Positions 1 to 6,865 of a stretch of DNA of 64,000 bases are shown here, piece after piece. Numbering within the stretch: the stretch's first letter is position 1; the number at the start of each line of letters is the position of its first letter. The notes beneath the pieces were generated by a model. That model had not been told where the DNA came from. It worked only from the letters and a program-made list of their open reading frames with translations, and did not search any database. The position numbers and the translations under genes are program-made. The stretch is from a virus. The DNA is taken from the IMG/VR virus record IMGVR_UViG_3300035158_000384, positions 1 through 64,000 of that record; one strand, written 5' to 3'.

Positions 1-241
1 ACTGTCGCCAGATGTATTTAGGCTCGGGTGGCTGCTCAGGGTCCAGCCGACACACATAAAGAGGCCAAGCGGGGTTAGCAGGGCCAATGCCTAAAGAATC
101 CAGATACTCCGGGCTCGGAGTGTATGCAAGACACTTCTCCAATGTGCCCGGTCCATATACGCCACCAAAGCCTTCACCCGTCGTAACGAGTATGCCGACG
201 CCGTAGACCTCACCGTCCGCTTTTACCTGCTTCTCACTCAC
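1..241 (-). CDS. Hypothetical protein, 3' end cut by window edge
   Basis: Open reading frame running off the left edge of the window. I place the start at GTG 241 because a GGAGG ribosome site lies seven bases upstream and the start overlaps the stop of the preceding gene by a few bases. The 80 residues seen are acidic, start SEKQVKADGEVYG and include a glycine-rich stretch followed by LEKCLAYTPSPEYLDSLG. No family recognised. Confidence 0.6.
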   Translation of the reverse strand, partial: MSEKQVKADGEVYGVGILVTTGEGFGGVYGPGTLEKCLAYTPSPEYLDSLGIGPANPAWPLYVCRLDPEQPPEPKYIWRQ

Positions 242-1097
242 ATGTACCTCCCTCAAGAGAGTCGAACACCTCTAAAGTCTGTGCGTCGTAGTCAGAGAAC
301 AGTTCATGTTGTTTACAAAATTCTTGAGCCTCCTCTAACGTCCCGAAGGAATCCAACCAGAAGCCAGCTTTTCCAGAGTCGGCATCCGCAAAAACAACCG
401 ACCACAGAACCTCTCCTGCCTCGTTGTTATGGTCAATCAAAACACGCGGCTTCTCTGCAAAAAGACGATCACGTTCACGTATCGTGTCGGTTTCCTCATT
501 TGTGGTTGCGTCTTTGTAGTAAGCTGTGATTCCAACGTACATCTCGCCTTTGTCCTCCGCTGGTCCTGCCGTAACCTCGAACGGCACAGGGTGTGCGCAC
601 AACATCTCCCGCAAGGACGGTTCGAGCGCATCAATCAACTCTTCCATACTGACCTCAAGCCCAAGCCTACGCCCTACCAAGGGCTTGCACGCTTCTCGTA
701 ACACCTCTTTGACGGATTCAAACGAATAGTCGTGATCATCGTATACGCTACCTGTTATCCTGCTTTTGGTTTCCTCATAAGACAGTCCCATAACGTCGTT
801 CTCGTGACACAGATAGGCGGTTTTTCCTACCCCAACCCATTCTCTGACTCTCCACGCAAGCGCTATGGCAAACTTTGCGAACTCTGCGCTTTGCTCTGCA
901 TGTTTGCCGGGCCAGATGAAACACCAATTGGACAGGCAAGTGTAAACCGTAGTCCAATTAACCAGCAGCGGTCCACCGTCTTGTATCCATCCCTTTTCGT
1001 CCGTGGTACAGAAAGGAAACCCCTTTCTGAACTCTCCATCTCCCAACTCGAACACTTCTGACTTGTCCGGTTTTACCAAGTACCAAGTTACGCCCAT
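234..1097 (-). CDS. Hypothetical protein
   Basis: A 287-residue protein that I do not recognise. Start chosen at the ATG at 1097 (MGVTWYLVKP) because AAGGCGGAG lies just upstream; the frame stays open further upstream but without a ribosome site. It has an aromatic N-terminal part (about residues 1-75) and a helical acidic C-terminal half. It overlaps the next gene by 8 bases, so the two are probably translationally coupled. Confidence 0.7.
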   Translation of the reverse strand: MGVTWYLVKPDKSEVFELGDGEFRKGFPFCTTDEKGWIQDGGPLLVNWTTVYTCLSNWCFIWPGKHAEQSAEFAKFAIALAWRVREWVGVGKTAYLCHENDVMGLSYEETKSRITGSVYDDHDYSFESVKEVLREACKPLVGRRLGLEVSMEELIDALEPSLREMLCAHPVPFEVTAGPAEDKGEMYVGITAYYKDATTNEETDTIRERDRLFAEKPRVLIDHNNEAGEVLWSVVFADADSGKAGFWLDSFGTLEEAQEFCKQHELFSDYDAQTLEVFDSLEGGTCE

Positions 1098-1239
1098 CTT
1101 TCTCCGCCTTCCTGTTTTGTGTGGGAAAAATAGAGGCCAGATGCCCGTCATAGCTACTCCGCTCTCCATGAGGCTCGACCCACAAAACGTATCTCTCGGT
1201 GGTGGTGCGTTTCACGGGTGGTCCCCATACCAAGCTCGG

Positions 1240-1445
1240 TAGTCAATTCCGGGCACCCTTTCGGGAAAGCTAATTCCCTTGTGCCTTACCAGTAACCTCT
1301 ATGAAGGCTGGCCGCCGGGTCCAGCGCCGGTGCGCTGGCGGGGGTGTGGGGCGAGGAGCCCCACGAAGGGGCCAACCATTAACCACCACCTGACCGGGCG
1401 TTGGGAATCCCACGCGGTCACGGGGAAGAGGTGATGGGAAAAACC
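1240..1445 (-). other. GC-rich gene-free stretch with strong hairpins
   Basis: No convincing gene between 1098 and 1445. The part from 1240 is unusually GC-rich and full of stems: CCAGCGC/GCGCTGG with a 4-base loop near 1320, GTGGGGC/GCCCCAC just after it (alternatively pairing across a TTCG loop), and near 1393-1425 a GACCG/CGGTC stem closing an inner TGGG-ATT-CCCA hairpin. It may be a structured RNA or a leader of the minus-strand gene at 234-1097. No known class was recognised. Confidence 0.35.
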
Positions 1446-1628
1446 TCAGATTACGTGCATGAAGAGCGTCTCGCCAGTCTTCGGACACTCCCCACGAAAC
1501 TCAAACACCTCACCGTCTATCACCTTCGGCTCTGGTAGTGGAACAAACTCTACCGATTCGTGGTTCTCGCCACACGATGAACAGTTCTTCACGGCGCGAG
1601 GACCAGAGCAGTTCTGTACGTCTGACAT
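1446..1628 (-). CDS. Small Cys-rich protein
   Basis: A 60-residue protein starting MSDVQNCSGPRAVKN. The start is set by GGAGGAACAAATG; the longer open frame upstream has no ribosome site. It has a CSSCGENH knuckle and a later CPKTGE, suggesting a small zinc-binding fold. Its first 12 residues and its ribosome-site sequence closely match those of the next gene upstream (1681-2130), so the two N-termini look like a duplication. Function unknown. Confidence 0.65.
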   Translation of the reverse strand: MSDVQNCSGPRAVKNCSSCGENHESVEFVPLPEPKVIDGEVFEFRGECPKTGETLFMHVI

Positions 1629-1680
1629 TTGTTCCTCCGTTACAAGCAAAAAAACGGGAAAGAAGTGGTGGTAAAACACC

Positions 1681-2130
1681 TTACCCTCTGTTTTTATCTC
1701 GCTCACACGTTTTTCTCGAACCCTTTTTTAGTGGCCAGAAGCCTAGAGCTTTAGCTAATTTTATATGCTTGAAGGCTTCAAGAAGTCCACTATCGCCCCA
1801 CACTTCACGGGCCTTGGAAATGATAGCGGCACCATCTGATGCTTCTTTTTCATCCACGAGTTCCGACATTGCTTCTGTAACCTCGCCCACCGTAGCATCC
1901 TTTTTGGTTATTTGAATAGAGTCAGTTAGCAATGGGCAGTCGTTAGGGAAACCGCCTCGATCTATCTGCGCATCATGTGTAAGGTCTTCTCCGGTAAACC
2001 GACACTCTCTGTAGATGTCATCAGGATAATCACGGTAAAAAGGGCATTCACAACAAGCACCCACCACCCACACACGCTGAGGTTTTGCCGCCACAGCGTA
2101 GGGACCAAAGTAGTTCTGTACGTCTAGCAT
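1681..2130 (-). CDS. Cys-rich protein related to its neighbour
   Basis: 149 residues starting MLDVQNYFGPYAV, close to the MSDVQNCSGPRAV start of the gene at 1446-1628, with a near-identical ribosome-site region. A Cys cluster (CCECPFY, later ECRFTGEDL and NDCPLL; residues about 26-66) suggests metal binding; a similar CRFTG segment occurs in the gene at 6275-6595. The C-terminal half is helical and ends with a basic tail. Function unknown. Confidence 0.65.
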   Translation of the reverse strand: MLDVQNYFGPYAVAAKPQRVWVVGACCECPFYRDYPDDIYRECRFTGEDLTHDAQIDRGGFPNDCPLLTDSIQITKKDATVGEVTEAMSELVDEKEASDGAAIISKAREVWGDSGLLEAFKHIKLAKALGFWPLKKGSRKTCERDKNRG

Positions 2131-2304
2131 TTGTTACTCCGTTACAAGCAAAACAAGCGGGGGAGCGATAAAAGCGTCCCGTAGGAAGGCTCCCCCTTTC
2201 TTCAAGCCACCGTAAAGGCGGGTTCACGCAACTTGCCCAACGCTATTGGTTACATCCCCGTGGTTAGCAGGTTCAACACTATAACGCTTGTCAGGTCAAG
2301 AAGC

Positions 2305-2337
2305 GGAGACAGTATGGAGACAGTATGGAGACAGTAT
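2305..2337 (+). repeat. Three tandem copies of an 11-bp repeat
   Basis: GGAGACAGTAT is repeated three times without a mismatch, ending four bases before the stop of the gene at 2341-2871. The surrounding gap (2131-2340) also holds a GGGGGAGC/GCTCCCCC stem at about 2159-2205. Confidence 0.9.
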
Positions 2338-2340
2338 GTG

Positions 2341-2871
2341 TCAAGCTGAATCCCTCATAGGACCAATGATCCAATCACGATCCCTGTCGGGGTCCATAAT
2401 GATCTTTAACGTGCCTTCCTCAACAGCAAAAAACCGCACGCGCCACCCGTCAGGCAATCTTAAACGACGTAGCCACTTCCACATGTAAGACGTCTTACCT
2501 CCCGCGTGTCGTGGAAGCGCAGGTACTCCGACGATCCAAAAAGCTTTATGCCGATCTAGTTCCCGGTACCCGTTCTCCATAACACGCCGTATATGCTTGC
2601 GGAAACGCACCAACACTCCCGAAGGGCCTACCTTCGGCGGCTTGGCTTTCTGGATGTGCTGTTCGACGGCAGCCCAGTAAGCGTAGTCATCCCGCTCTGC
2701 CGCATACCGCACATCCGGGCCGGAGATGTTGTCGAGCATGGTGTGAAATACCCCCCAGCACCTGTGTTCCATCCCCATGCGTCGATACTCTACCGCCAAT
2801 TGGAGGTACAAATCGACGTCCTGCGGGTACGCATATATCTGCTTCTGGATTTTTTGAGCCCTGTTGAACAT
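2341..2871 (-). CDS. Hypothetical protein with TPR-like helices
   Basis: 176 residues. The start MFNRAQKIQKQ is set by GGAGG six bases upstream. Residues about 12-45 form a helical pair resembling a tetratricopeptide unit; the C-terminal half is basic and Trp/Arg-rich. No catalytic motif is visible. Three 11-bp repeats lie just past its stop. Confidence 0.6.
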   Translation of the reverse strand: MFNRAQKIQKQIYAYPQDVDLYLQLAVEYRRMGMEHRCWGVFHTMLDNISGPDVRYAAERDDYAYWAAVEQHIQKAKPPKVGPSGVLVRFRKHIRRVMENGYRELDRHKAFWIVGVPALPRHAGGKTSYMWKWLRRLRLPDGWRVRFFAVEEGTLKIIMDPDRDRDWIIGPMRDSA

Positions 2872-2908
2872 GCACGCCTCCAACCCTAGACCAGCCGTAG
2901 CAGACCTC

Positions 2909-3346
2909 TCAGGATCGTCCGAATTTCTCAATCATCTCTTCTTTACTCATGATCAAGCACTCAGGAACCCTCCGAGTAACCTTCCGGTACTTAATGCCTC
3001 GAATCCAAAGCCAAAACATCCACCACCTAACGCGCTCGAAGAACGTCTTCTCCACAAGTCTTGAGCGGTACGCCGCTTTTTCATCGTCCTCAGCACCAAC
3101 AACGACCGCAACCTGTAGACCTTTAGCGCCACCCTCGACAGACTCCTCTAACTCGTCGAGGTGGCTGTCTAGCCTGTCAAGGTCTTCGTCCAGCTCTTCG
3201 ACGTAGTTTGAGAAGTCGTGTTCGATCCAATGAACGCCCGGCGATAGGAGTACCTTTGTTTGCGTCGAGGGTGTCCGAGGTTTGCTTTTCTTGCTCAATC
3301 CAAGGATTGACGCCACCCACTTACAAAAACGCCAAATATGCCGCAT
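2909..3346 (-). CDS. Hypothetical coiled-coil protein
   Basis: 145 residues with a GGAGG ribosome site before the ATG. A strongly acidic heptad stretch (about residues 47-72, pattern LDEDLDRLDSHLDELEESV) predicts a short coiled coil. Near residue 108 a Trp-rich amphipathic segment (RWWMFWLWIRG) could associate with the membrane. Not assigned to a family. Confidence 0.65.
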   Translation of the reverse strand: MRHIWRFCKWVASILGLSKKSKPRTPSTQTKVLLSPGVHWIEHDFSNYVEELDEDLDRLDSHLDELEESVEGGAKGLQVAVVVGAEDDEKAAYRSRLVEKTFFERVRWWMFWLWIRGIKYRKVTRRVPECLIMSKEEMIEKFGRS

Positions 3347-3361
3347 CTCGTCCTCCTTCAG

Positions 3362-3458
3362 TAGCCCCGGCAGGAATCGAACCTGCTTCTAGTGTAGCAA
3401 GGGAAATCCCTTGGTGCGCACTTTCAACACTTGCCCATCACCAATGGGCCACAGGGCT
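3362..3458 (-). tRNA. tRNA-like gene with 31-nt anticodon loop
   Basis: Read on the minus strand, the acceptor AGCCCTG/CGGGGCT, the four-pair D stem GCCC/GGGC and the T arm GCAGG-TTCGATT-CCTGC are all sound. A five-pair stem AGTGT/ACACT sits where the anticodon stem belongs, but it encloses 31 nt instead of 7, including an inner CAAGGG/CCCTTG hairpin. A class II reading with a long variable arm pairs poorly. It may be a tRNA with an inserted element, or a tRNA-like RNA that does not decode. No anticodon can be assigned. Confidence 0.55.
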
Positions 3459-3464
3459 TGACTC

Positions 3465-3770
3465 TTATTTTGCCTTTTCAACGGTGATGAACAATATACC
3501 GTTCCTTAAAGATGGCAAATCCTTTCGTAGTGTCCGTGTCTCCATATGGATCATCTCACGAGCGCATTTAGCTGATAAGGTGTCGGCTCCCTCCAACGCA
3601 TCCAGACATTGAGCCAAAAGCGCTCTCTTATACTCCTCTGTGCCCGGTTCTATGTAGCCTTTTCCATTGCACACTTCGCATATTGGACCACTTGAGGGCT
3701 TCTTCCAATACACTAGATACCCAGTTCCCTGACATCCGCCGGGGCATCCCAAGACTTCATTTTGTGACAT
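3465..3770 (-). CDS. DnaJ-type zinc-knuckle small protein
   Basis: 101 residues. Two CxxCxGxG-like repeats lie near the start (GCPGGCQGTGY and PICEVCNGKGY, residues about 8-40), as in the zinc domain of DnaJ chaperones; there is no J domain. The rest is helical and basic. It probably binds zinc and perhaps unfolded protein or nucleic acid. It lies between two tRNA genes. Confidence 0.65.
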   Translation of the reverse strand: MSQNEVLGCPGGCQGTGYLVYWKKPSSGPICEVCNGKGYIEPGTEEYKRALLAQCLDALEGADTLSAKCAREMIHMETRTLRKDLPSLRNGILFITVEKAK

Positions 3771-3810
3771 AAGGCAATGACCTCAAAAATCACCAACAAA
3801 ACAATTAGAG

Positions 3811-3894
3811 TAGGGGCACCGGGATTCGAACCCGGACGACCTTTCGGTCACGGGCTTTTAAGGCCCGAGCGTCTACCAATTCCACCATGCCCCC
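3811..3894 (-). tRNA. tRNA-Leu(UAA)
   Basis: Class II tRNA with a GGGGGCA/TGCCCCT acceptor, anticodon arm CGGGC-CTTAAAA-GCCCG, variable arm GACCGAAAGGTC and T arm CCGGG-TTCGAAT-CCCGG. No CCA is encoded. Confidence 0.93.
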
Positions 3895-3900
3895 AAAGAA

Positions 3901-4266
3901 CTATTCTGGAAACTTAACCTCACCTTCGCCTGTTACATAACAATCAAATTCAATTTTGTCAGCGGCAACGGGTGGGGTGAAAACGACCTTTGGAATATCC
4001 ACGCAGATAAACGGAAAGACAAAGCGGCGGAAAAAGGTCAAAACAGAATACTGGAAAAGCCCTTGGTTTTCGTTGGTCAAACCTTCCCAAGCTAGATCAA
4101 AAACCTCCTTCACTACTTTGGGTATAATAGCATCCATATCAAGGAAATCCCTACAAGGGAACTCCTTCCTATAGTCCTTAATTATCTCGAAAACCTTATC
4201 AACATCTTGGAAAAGACGATAAACACAGAAGGGCGGATTTTGAGCTTCGTTCTTGGAACAATCCAT
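3901..4266 (-). CDS. Hypothetical protein
   Basis: 121 residues starting MDCSKNEAQN, set by TTTTGGAGG upstream of the ATG at 4266; an in-frame TTG lies further upstream. Helical N-terminal two thirds, then a hydrophobic FFRRFVFPFICVDIPKVVF segment and an acidic end. Not recognised. Confidence 0.65.
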   Translation of the reverse strand: MDCSKNEAQNPPFCVYRLFQDVDKVFEIIKDYRKEFPCRDFLDMDAIIPKVVKEVFDLAWEGLTNENQGLFQYSVLTFFRRFVFPFICVDIPKVVFTPPVAADKIEFDCYVTGEGEVKFPE

Positions 4267-4282
4267 GTAGTCCTCCAAAAGT

Positions 4283-4549
4283 TCATTCTTGCATCATTGA
4301 TTTCAAACGCTCAAACTCGGTTTTATCGAGGTGGAACCAAAATTCTTCCTCGATCCCCCCACTCCAAAATAGCACCACAAATTCTCCCGGTCGCGGTCGA
4401 ACATCTATCTCACCAGCATCACGATACCCAAGCACACGAATACCCGGTGCGAGAATGCCTCCCATCGTCACCTCATAAATGGAGCCTATCCCGCACGAGT
4501 ATGGACCGTAACTTTCAAAAGGAAAGCGCGTGCGAGAAAGATGCTCCAT
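4283..4549 (-). CDS. Hypothetical protein
   Basis: 88 residues with an AGGAGA ribosome site. It has a predicted beta-rich centre (EIDVRPRPGEFVVLFWSGG) and a C-terminal helix ending ERLKSMMQE. The next gene starts 17 bases downstream, so both are probably on one transcript. Function unknown. Confidence 0.6.
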   Translation of the reverse strand: MEHLSRTRFPFESYGPYSCGIGSIYEVTMGGILAPGIRVLGYRDAGEIDVRPRPGEFVVLFWSGGIEEEFWFHLDKTEFERLKSMMQE

Positions 4550-4602
4550 TGCTTTTCTCCTGTTTATAATCCAACAACAAAGCTATTCAGAATCGGAAGA
4601 TA

Positions 4603-4830
4603 TTACACCTTCTTTGCTCTTGATCCGCTTTTCTGCTCTCGAACAACAGCCCGATAACAGTCGTAGCAAATAAAATGGTACAGGGGAGATTCCTTTATAC
4701 CTTGGAGTGAGACTTGATCAACCACTCGCAAGGTTCTCCCACAAACAGATTTTGCTGTTCCGTTATCCGTTTGAAGCGATAAATGTATAGCTCTACCCTT
4801 CGGGGATTGGCCTATGCCGTAAGTTTTCAT
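4603..4830 (-). CDS. Small Cys-containing protein
   Basis: 75 residues starting MKTYGIGQSPKGRAIHLSL; the start is set by ACGGAGC before the ATG rather than the more distal in-frame ATG. VCGRTL near residue 30 and HFICYDCYR near residue 57 supply Cys residues for a possible zinc site. The C-terminus is basic. Not recognised. Confidence 0.6.
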   Translation of the reverse strand: MKTYGIGQSPKGRAIHLSLQTDNGTAKSVCGRTLRVVDQVSLQGIKESPLYHFICYDCYRAVVREQKSGSRAKKV

Positions 4831-4872
4831 GATGGCTCCGTTTTCAAAAAGGTCTCTCGGCACCTCTTTTTT

Positions 4873-5115
4873 TTATTGCCGCGCCTTCCAAGAGACAACC
4901 TTACCCCCGCCCCCTTTGTTGAAGCACCAACGCTCTGCACAACCCTTCTGTGCAAACCGATCCACCATCTCGTACCAATGACCATCCTCGAGCCGCTTTA
5001 GATTGTCGTCGATGTACTCGAGGGCATCCTGTTTGCGGTCAAGGTACACCTCCGCGTCGGATTCTTCGTTTTCCCAACATTGAATCACGATGTAGCGTTG
5101 TGAAAAATCACCCAT
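4873..5115 (-). CDS. Hypothetical protein
   Basis: 80 residues with an acidic helical middle and a Gly-rich, Lys-rich end. Its ATG overlaps the stop of the gene at 5108-5335, and its ribosome site GGGGGG lies inside that gene, so the two are translationally coupled. Function unknown. Confidence 0.6.
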   Translation of the reverse strand: MGDFSQRYIVIQCWENEESDAEVYLDRKQDALEYIDDNLKRLEDGHWYEMVDRFAQKGCAERWCFNKGGGGKVVSWKARQ

Positions 5116-5335
5116 TCTGCCCCCCTATATCGTCCGGTAGAGTAACACCCAAAGCCTTGGCTAAAGTCACCAGCGCCGCGTAGGGTGCTTGAGGATCAAT
5201 CGCACACATACCGTCTCCAACAACCTGCCTGATAGCTCTCTTGAGGCGTCTGCGCACCTTCGCCCACCCGATCACCGAATACCCGTATGCAGCCGCTTCG
5301 TCCTGCATCATGTCGTTGTAAGAAGGCTTGTCCAC
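5108..5335 (-). CDS. Hypothetical protein, first gene after an operator-promoter
   Basis: 75 residues starting at GTG 5335 behind AGGGGG. It has a basic helical segment (KVRRRLKRAIRQVV, about residues 27-40). It is the first gene after a strong operator-overlapped promoter at 5376-5404, so it probably begins a minus-strand unit with 4873-5115. Not recognised. Confidence 0.6.
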   Translation of the reverse strand: MDKPSYNDMMQDEAAAYGYSVIGWAKVRRRLKRAIRQVVGDGMCAIDPQAPYAALVTLAKALGVTLPDDIGGQNG

Positions 5336-5375
5336 CTCGATCCCCCTTTAACAAAAAATCATACCCTTCGAAAAG

Positions 5376-5404
5376 AGTATACCACACGTTTGACATTGCG
5401 TCAA
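5376..5404 (-). promoter_or_regulatory. Sigma70-type promoter overlapped by palindromic operator
   Basis: Minus-strand -35 TTGACG, 17-bp spacer and -10 TATACT, with TG one base before the -10 box (extended -10). The -35 region is inside the palindrome TTGACGCAATGTCAA, a member of the operator family found throughout the window. It drives 5108-5335 and the genes below it. Confidence 0.8.
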
Positions 5405-5457
5405 GCTCTTTTTAGGAAAAATTACTGGGGGTTGCGAAAACTGGCGGGTTTATTTTG

Positions 5458-5532
5458 TCGGGCAGACAGGATTCGAACCTGCACCCTCCCGGACCCAAAC
5501 CGGGTGCTCCACTCAAGTTGAGCTACTGCCCG
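5458..5532 (-). tRNA. tRNA-Pro(UGG)
   Basis: Acceptor CGGGCAG/CTGCCCG with the C1 typical of bacterial tRNA-Pro; anticodon arm CCCGG-TTTGGGT-CCGGG gives UGG; T arm GCAGG-TTCGAAT-CCTGT. Confidence 0.93.
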
Positions 5533-5546
5533 TATACATCGTCTTA

Positions 5547-5619
5547 TGGAGCCTGTGGGATTCGAACCCACTACCCCCACCGTGCAAAAGTGGTGCTCTC
5601 CCAAGTGAGCTAAGGCCCC
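5547..5619 (-). tRNA. tRNA-Ala(UGC)
   Basis: Acceptor GGGGCCT/AGGCTCC carries the G3-U70 wobble pair that identifies alanine tRNAs. Anticodon arm CCACT-TTTGCAC-GGTGG gives UGC. Confidence 0.94.
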
Positions 5620-5639
5620 GTTTGTCACTCTCACATTTG

Positions 5640-5724
5640 CGGAAGGTGTAGGATTCGAACCCACGGACCTCTCGGTCTTCGGTTTTCAAAACCGACGCCA
5701 TAAACCGGACTCGGCCAACCTTCC
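5640..5724 (-). tRNA. tRNA-Ser(UGA)
   Basis: Class II tRNA with acceptor GGAAGGT/ACCTTCC and discriminator G as expected for serine. Anticodon arm TCGGT-TTTGAAA-ACCGA gives UGA; the long variable arm is GACCGAGAGGTC. Confidence 0.93.
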
Positions 5725-5729
5725 TTTTG

Positions 5730-5803
5730 TAGTGCGGACGGGACTTGAACCCGTAACCTCGTGCTTATAAGGCACGCGCTCTCACCAGTTGAGCTACCGC
5801 ACC
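5730..5803 (-). tRNA. tRNA-Ile(UAU)
   Basis: Acceptor GGTGCGG/CCGCACT, D stem GCTC/GAGC, anticodon arm CGTGC-CTTATAA-GCACG giving UAU. Most bacteria read AUA with a lysidine-modified CAU tRNA, so a UAU isoleucine tRNA avoids that modification. Confidence 0.9.
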
Positions 5804-5805
5804 AG

Positions 5806-6063
5806 TTATCCAGCCCACGTCATTTTTGACCACTTGTTCCACTTCTCGACCGCATCGGCTTTGCTGTCGGCGTATCTCACATGCAACGTGTGCTCTCTAT
5901 ATGATCCTTGTCCGTGTTTGGAGCAACACAGAAACAACCATATTCCACCCTGCCCCCTCCGCGACTCGTCGCAGATCAACATCGGCGGGGCTCCACACAT
6001 GCAGGGTTCGGCACCCAGCATTTTCGCCTCTGTTATGGCCTGTTCGGTTTCTGCGTCAGTCAC
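5806..6063 (-). CDS. Lar-like restriction alleviation zinc protein (likely)
   Basis: 85 residues starting at GTG 6063 behind GAGGAGGT. The layout AEPCMCG...WLFLCC...HG...ADAVEKWNKW matches the Lar/restriction-alleviation zinc family: an N-terminal Cys pair, a central Trp/Cys segment, and a C-terminal A..AV..WN motif. Such phage proteins are linked to evading type I restriction, though many members are uncharacterised. It lies between two tRNA genes, three bases from the Ile tRNA. Confidence 0.6.
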   Translation of the reverse strand: MTDAETEQAITEAKMLGAEPCMCGAPPMLICDESRRGQGGIWLFLCCSKHGQGSYREHTLHVRYADSKADAVEKWNKWSKMTWAG

Positions 6064-6089
6064 CGGCGGTACCTCCTCGGCGTAGTTTG

Positions 6090-6178
6090 TGGGAGCGGCT
6101 GGATTTGAACCAGCGAAAGTCAATACGACTATCGGGTTTACAGCCCGACTCCTTTGGCCAGACTCGGAACACGCTCCC
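6090..6178 (-). tRNA. tRNA-Tyr(GUA)
   Basis: Class II tRNA, acceptor GGGAGCG/CGCTCCC, anticodon arm TCGGG-CTGTAAA-CCCGA giving GUA, T arm GCTGG-TTCAAAT-CCAGC. Confidence 0.93.
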
Positions 6179-6204
6179 TCTATCCGTCTCGTTTACTTTT
6201 TTGG

Positions 6205-6284
6205 GGGCCGGAGCAGGACTCGAACCTACGACAAGTCAGACGAAGCGTGTTCGCCAACCGTTCTGCCAACTGAACTATCCGGCC
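6205..6284 (-). tRNA. tRNA-like gene with 14-nt anticodon loop
   Basis: Acceptor GGCCGGA/TCCGGCC, D stem GTTC/GAAC, five-base variable loop and T arm GTAGG-TTCGAGT-CCTGC are canonical. The anticodon stem GTTGG/CTGAC, however, closes a 14-nt loop (CGAACACGCTTCGT), in which CGAA/TTCG could extend the stem. That is seven bases more than any decoding tRNA. The stop codon of the gene at 6275-6595 lies inside its 5' end. Confidence 0.6.
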
Positions 6285-6595
6285 TTGTAAATGAACACCG
6301 GCGCTGTTAAGGGGTCAAAAGAAGGGTCAGTATCGAACGGGCATCCGTAGTAACGACAGCGAGGCACCCATCCGGGAGCCCCTCTCTTCCTAAAAGCGGG
6401 GTCAGTAATCCAACGCGGACGGTTAATGTAGACGCCTGTGAAACGACAGAAACCCACCGGTACCCCACTCCCCCAAATCGTTCCATCCAACGTGTCTCTC
6501 GGCTCTGCGTTCTGATCAACCTTACGCGAGTCCACAAAAGCGGGACACTCATTGCACGTTTGGGGGGCTTCACCTTTTGGCAACGTCCACAACAT
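6275..6595 (-). CDS. Small Cys-rich protein
   Basis: 106 residues with a GAGGTGG ribosome site. Cys residues at about 14, 17, 50, 80 and 86 (CNECPAF, GFCRFTG, CRYYGCPF) suggest one or two metal sites. The CRFTG segment recalls the gene at 1681-2130. The stop codon is inside the 5' end of the tRNA-like gene at 6205-6284, a 10-bp overlap. Function unknown. Confidence 0.65.
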   Translation of the reverse strand: MLWTLPKGEAPQTCNECPAFVDSRKVDQNAEPRDTLDGTIWGSGVPVGFCRFTGVYINRPRWITDPAFRKRGAPGWVPRCRYYGCPFDTDPSFDPLTAPVFIYKAG

Positions 6596-6624
6596 TTACC
6601 ACCTCTGACTCCAACGCGCGTTGG

Positions 6625-6699
6625 CACACCCGGAAGGATTCGAACCCTCAATCTGCTGGTCCGTAGCCAGCCGCCTTAATCCAATTTGGCCACGGGTGT
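6625..6699 (-). tRNA. tRNA-Arg(ACG)
   Basis: Acceptor ACACCCG/CGGGTGT with discriminator G; anticodon arm GCTGG-CTACGGA-CCAGC gives ACG. The T arm GAGGG-TTCGAAT-CCTTC is slightly irregular. Confidence 0.9.
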
Positions 6700-6706
6700 G
6701 TATAAG

Positions 6707-6779
6707 TACCCCGACGGGGAATTGAACCCTCGATTAGCGGATTGAAAGCCCGCCGTCCTAACCATTGGACCACCGGGGC
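6707..6779 (-). tRNA. tRNA-Glu(UUC)
   Basis: Acceptor GCCCCGG/TCGGGGT, D stem GTCC/GGAC, anticodon arm GCGGG-CTTTCAA-TCCGC giving UUC. Confidence 0.92.
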
Positions 6780-6865
6780 ATTTAGAACGCTCTGCACATG
6801 CTCTTCTCCGTATTACACCGGCCCGACTCGAACAGTCCGCCCGTCAAGGATGAGGAAAGGGGGTG

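Noticed and set aside
958-1233. A 91-codon minus-strand frame overlapping the start of 234-1097
   Set aside because: No ribosome site precedes it, and most of it overlaps a better-supported gene in another frame.
1270-1488. 72-codon frame over the GC-rich hairpin region
   Set aside because: Composition is Pro/Arg-rich as expected for translated GC-rich noncoding DNA. No ribosome site, and it overlaps the end of 1446-1628.
6781-6865. T-arm-like sequence GACTG-TTCGAGT-CGGGC near 6820-6840, suggesting another tRNA
   Set aside because: The T stem has a mismatch, and no D arm, anticodon arm or acceptor strand could be found. The stop of the gene at 6866 overlaps the region. Probably a tRNA remnant.
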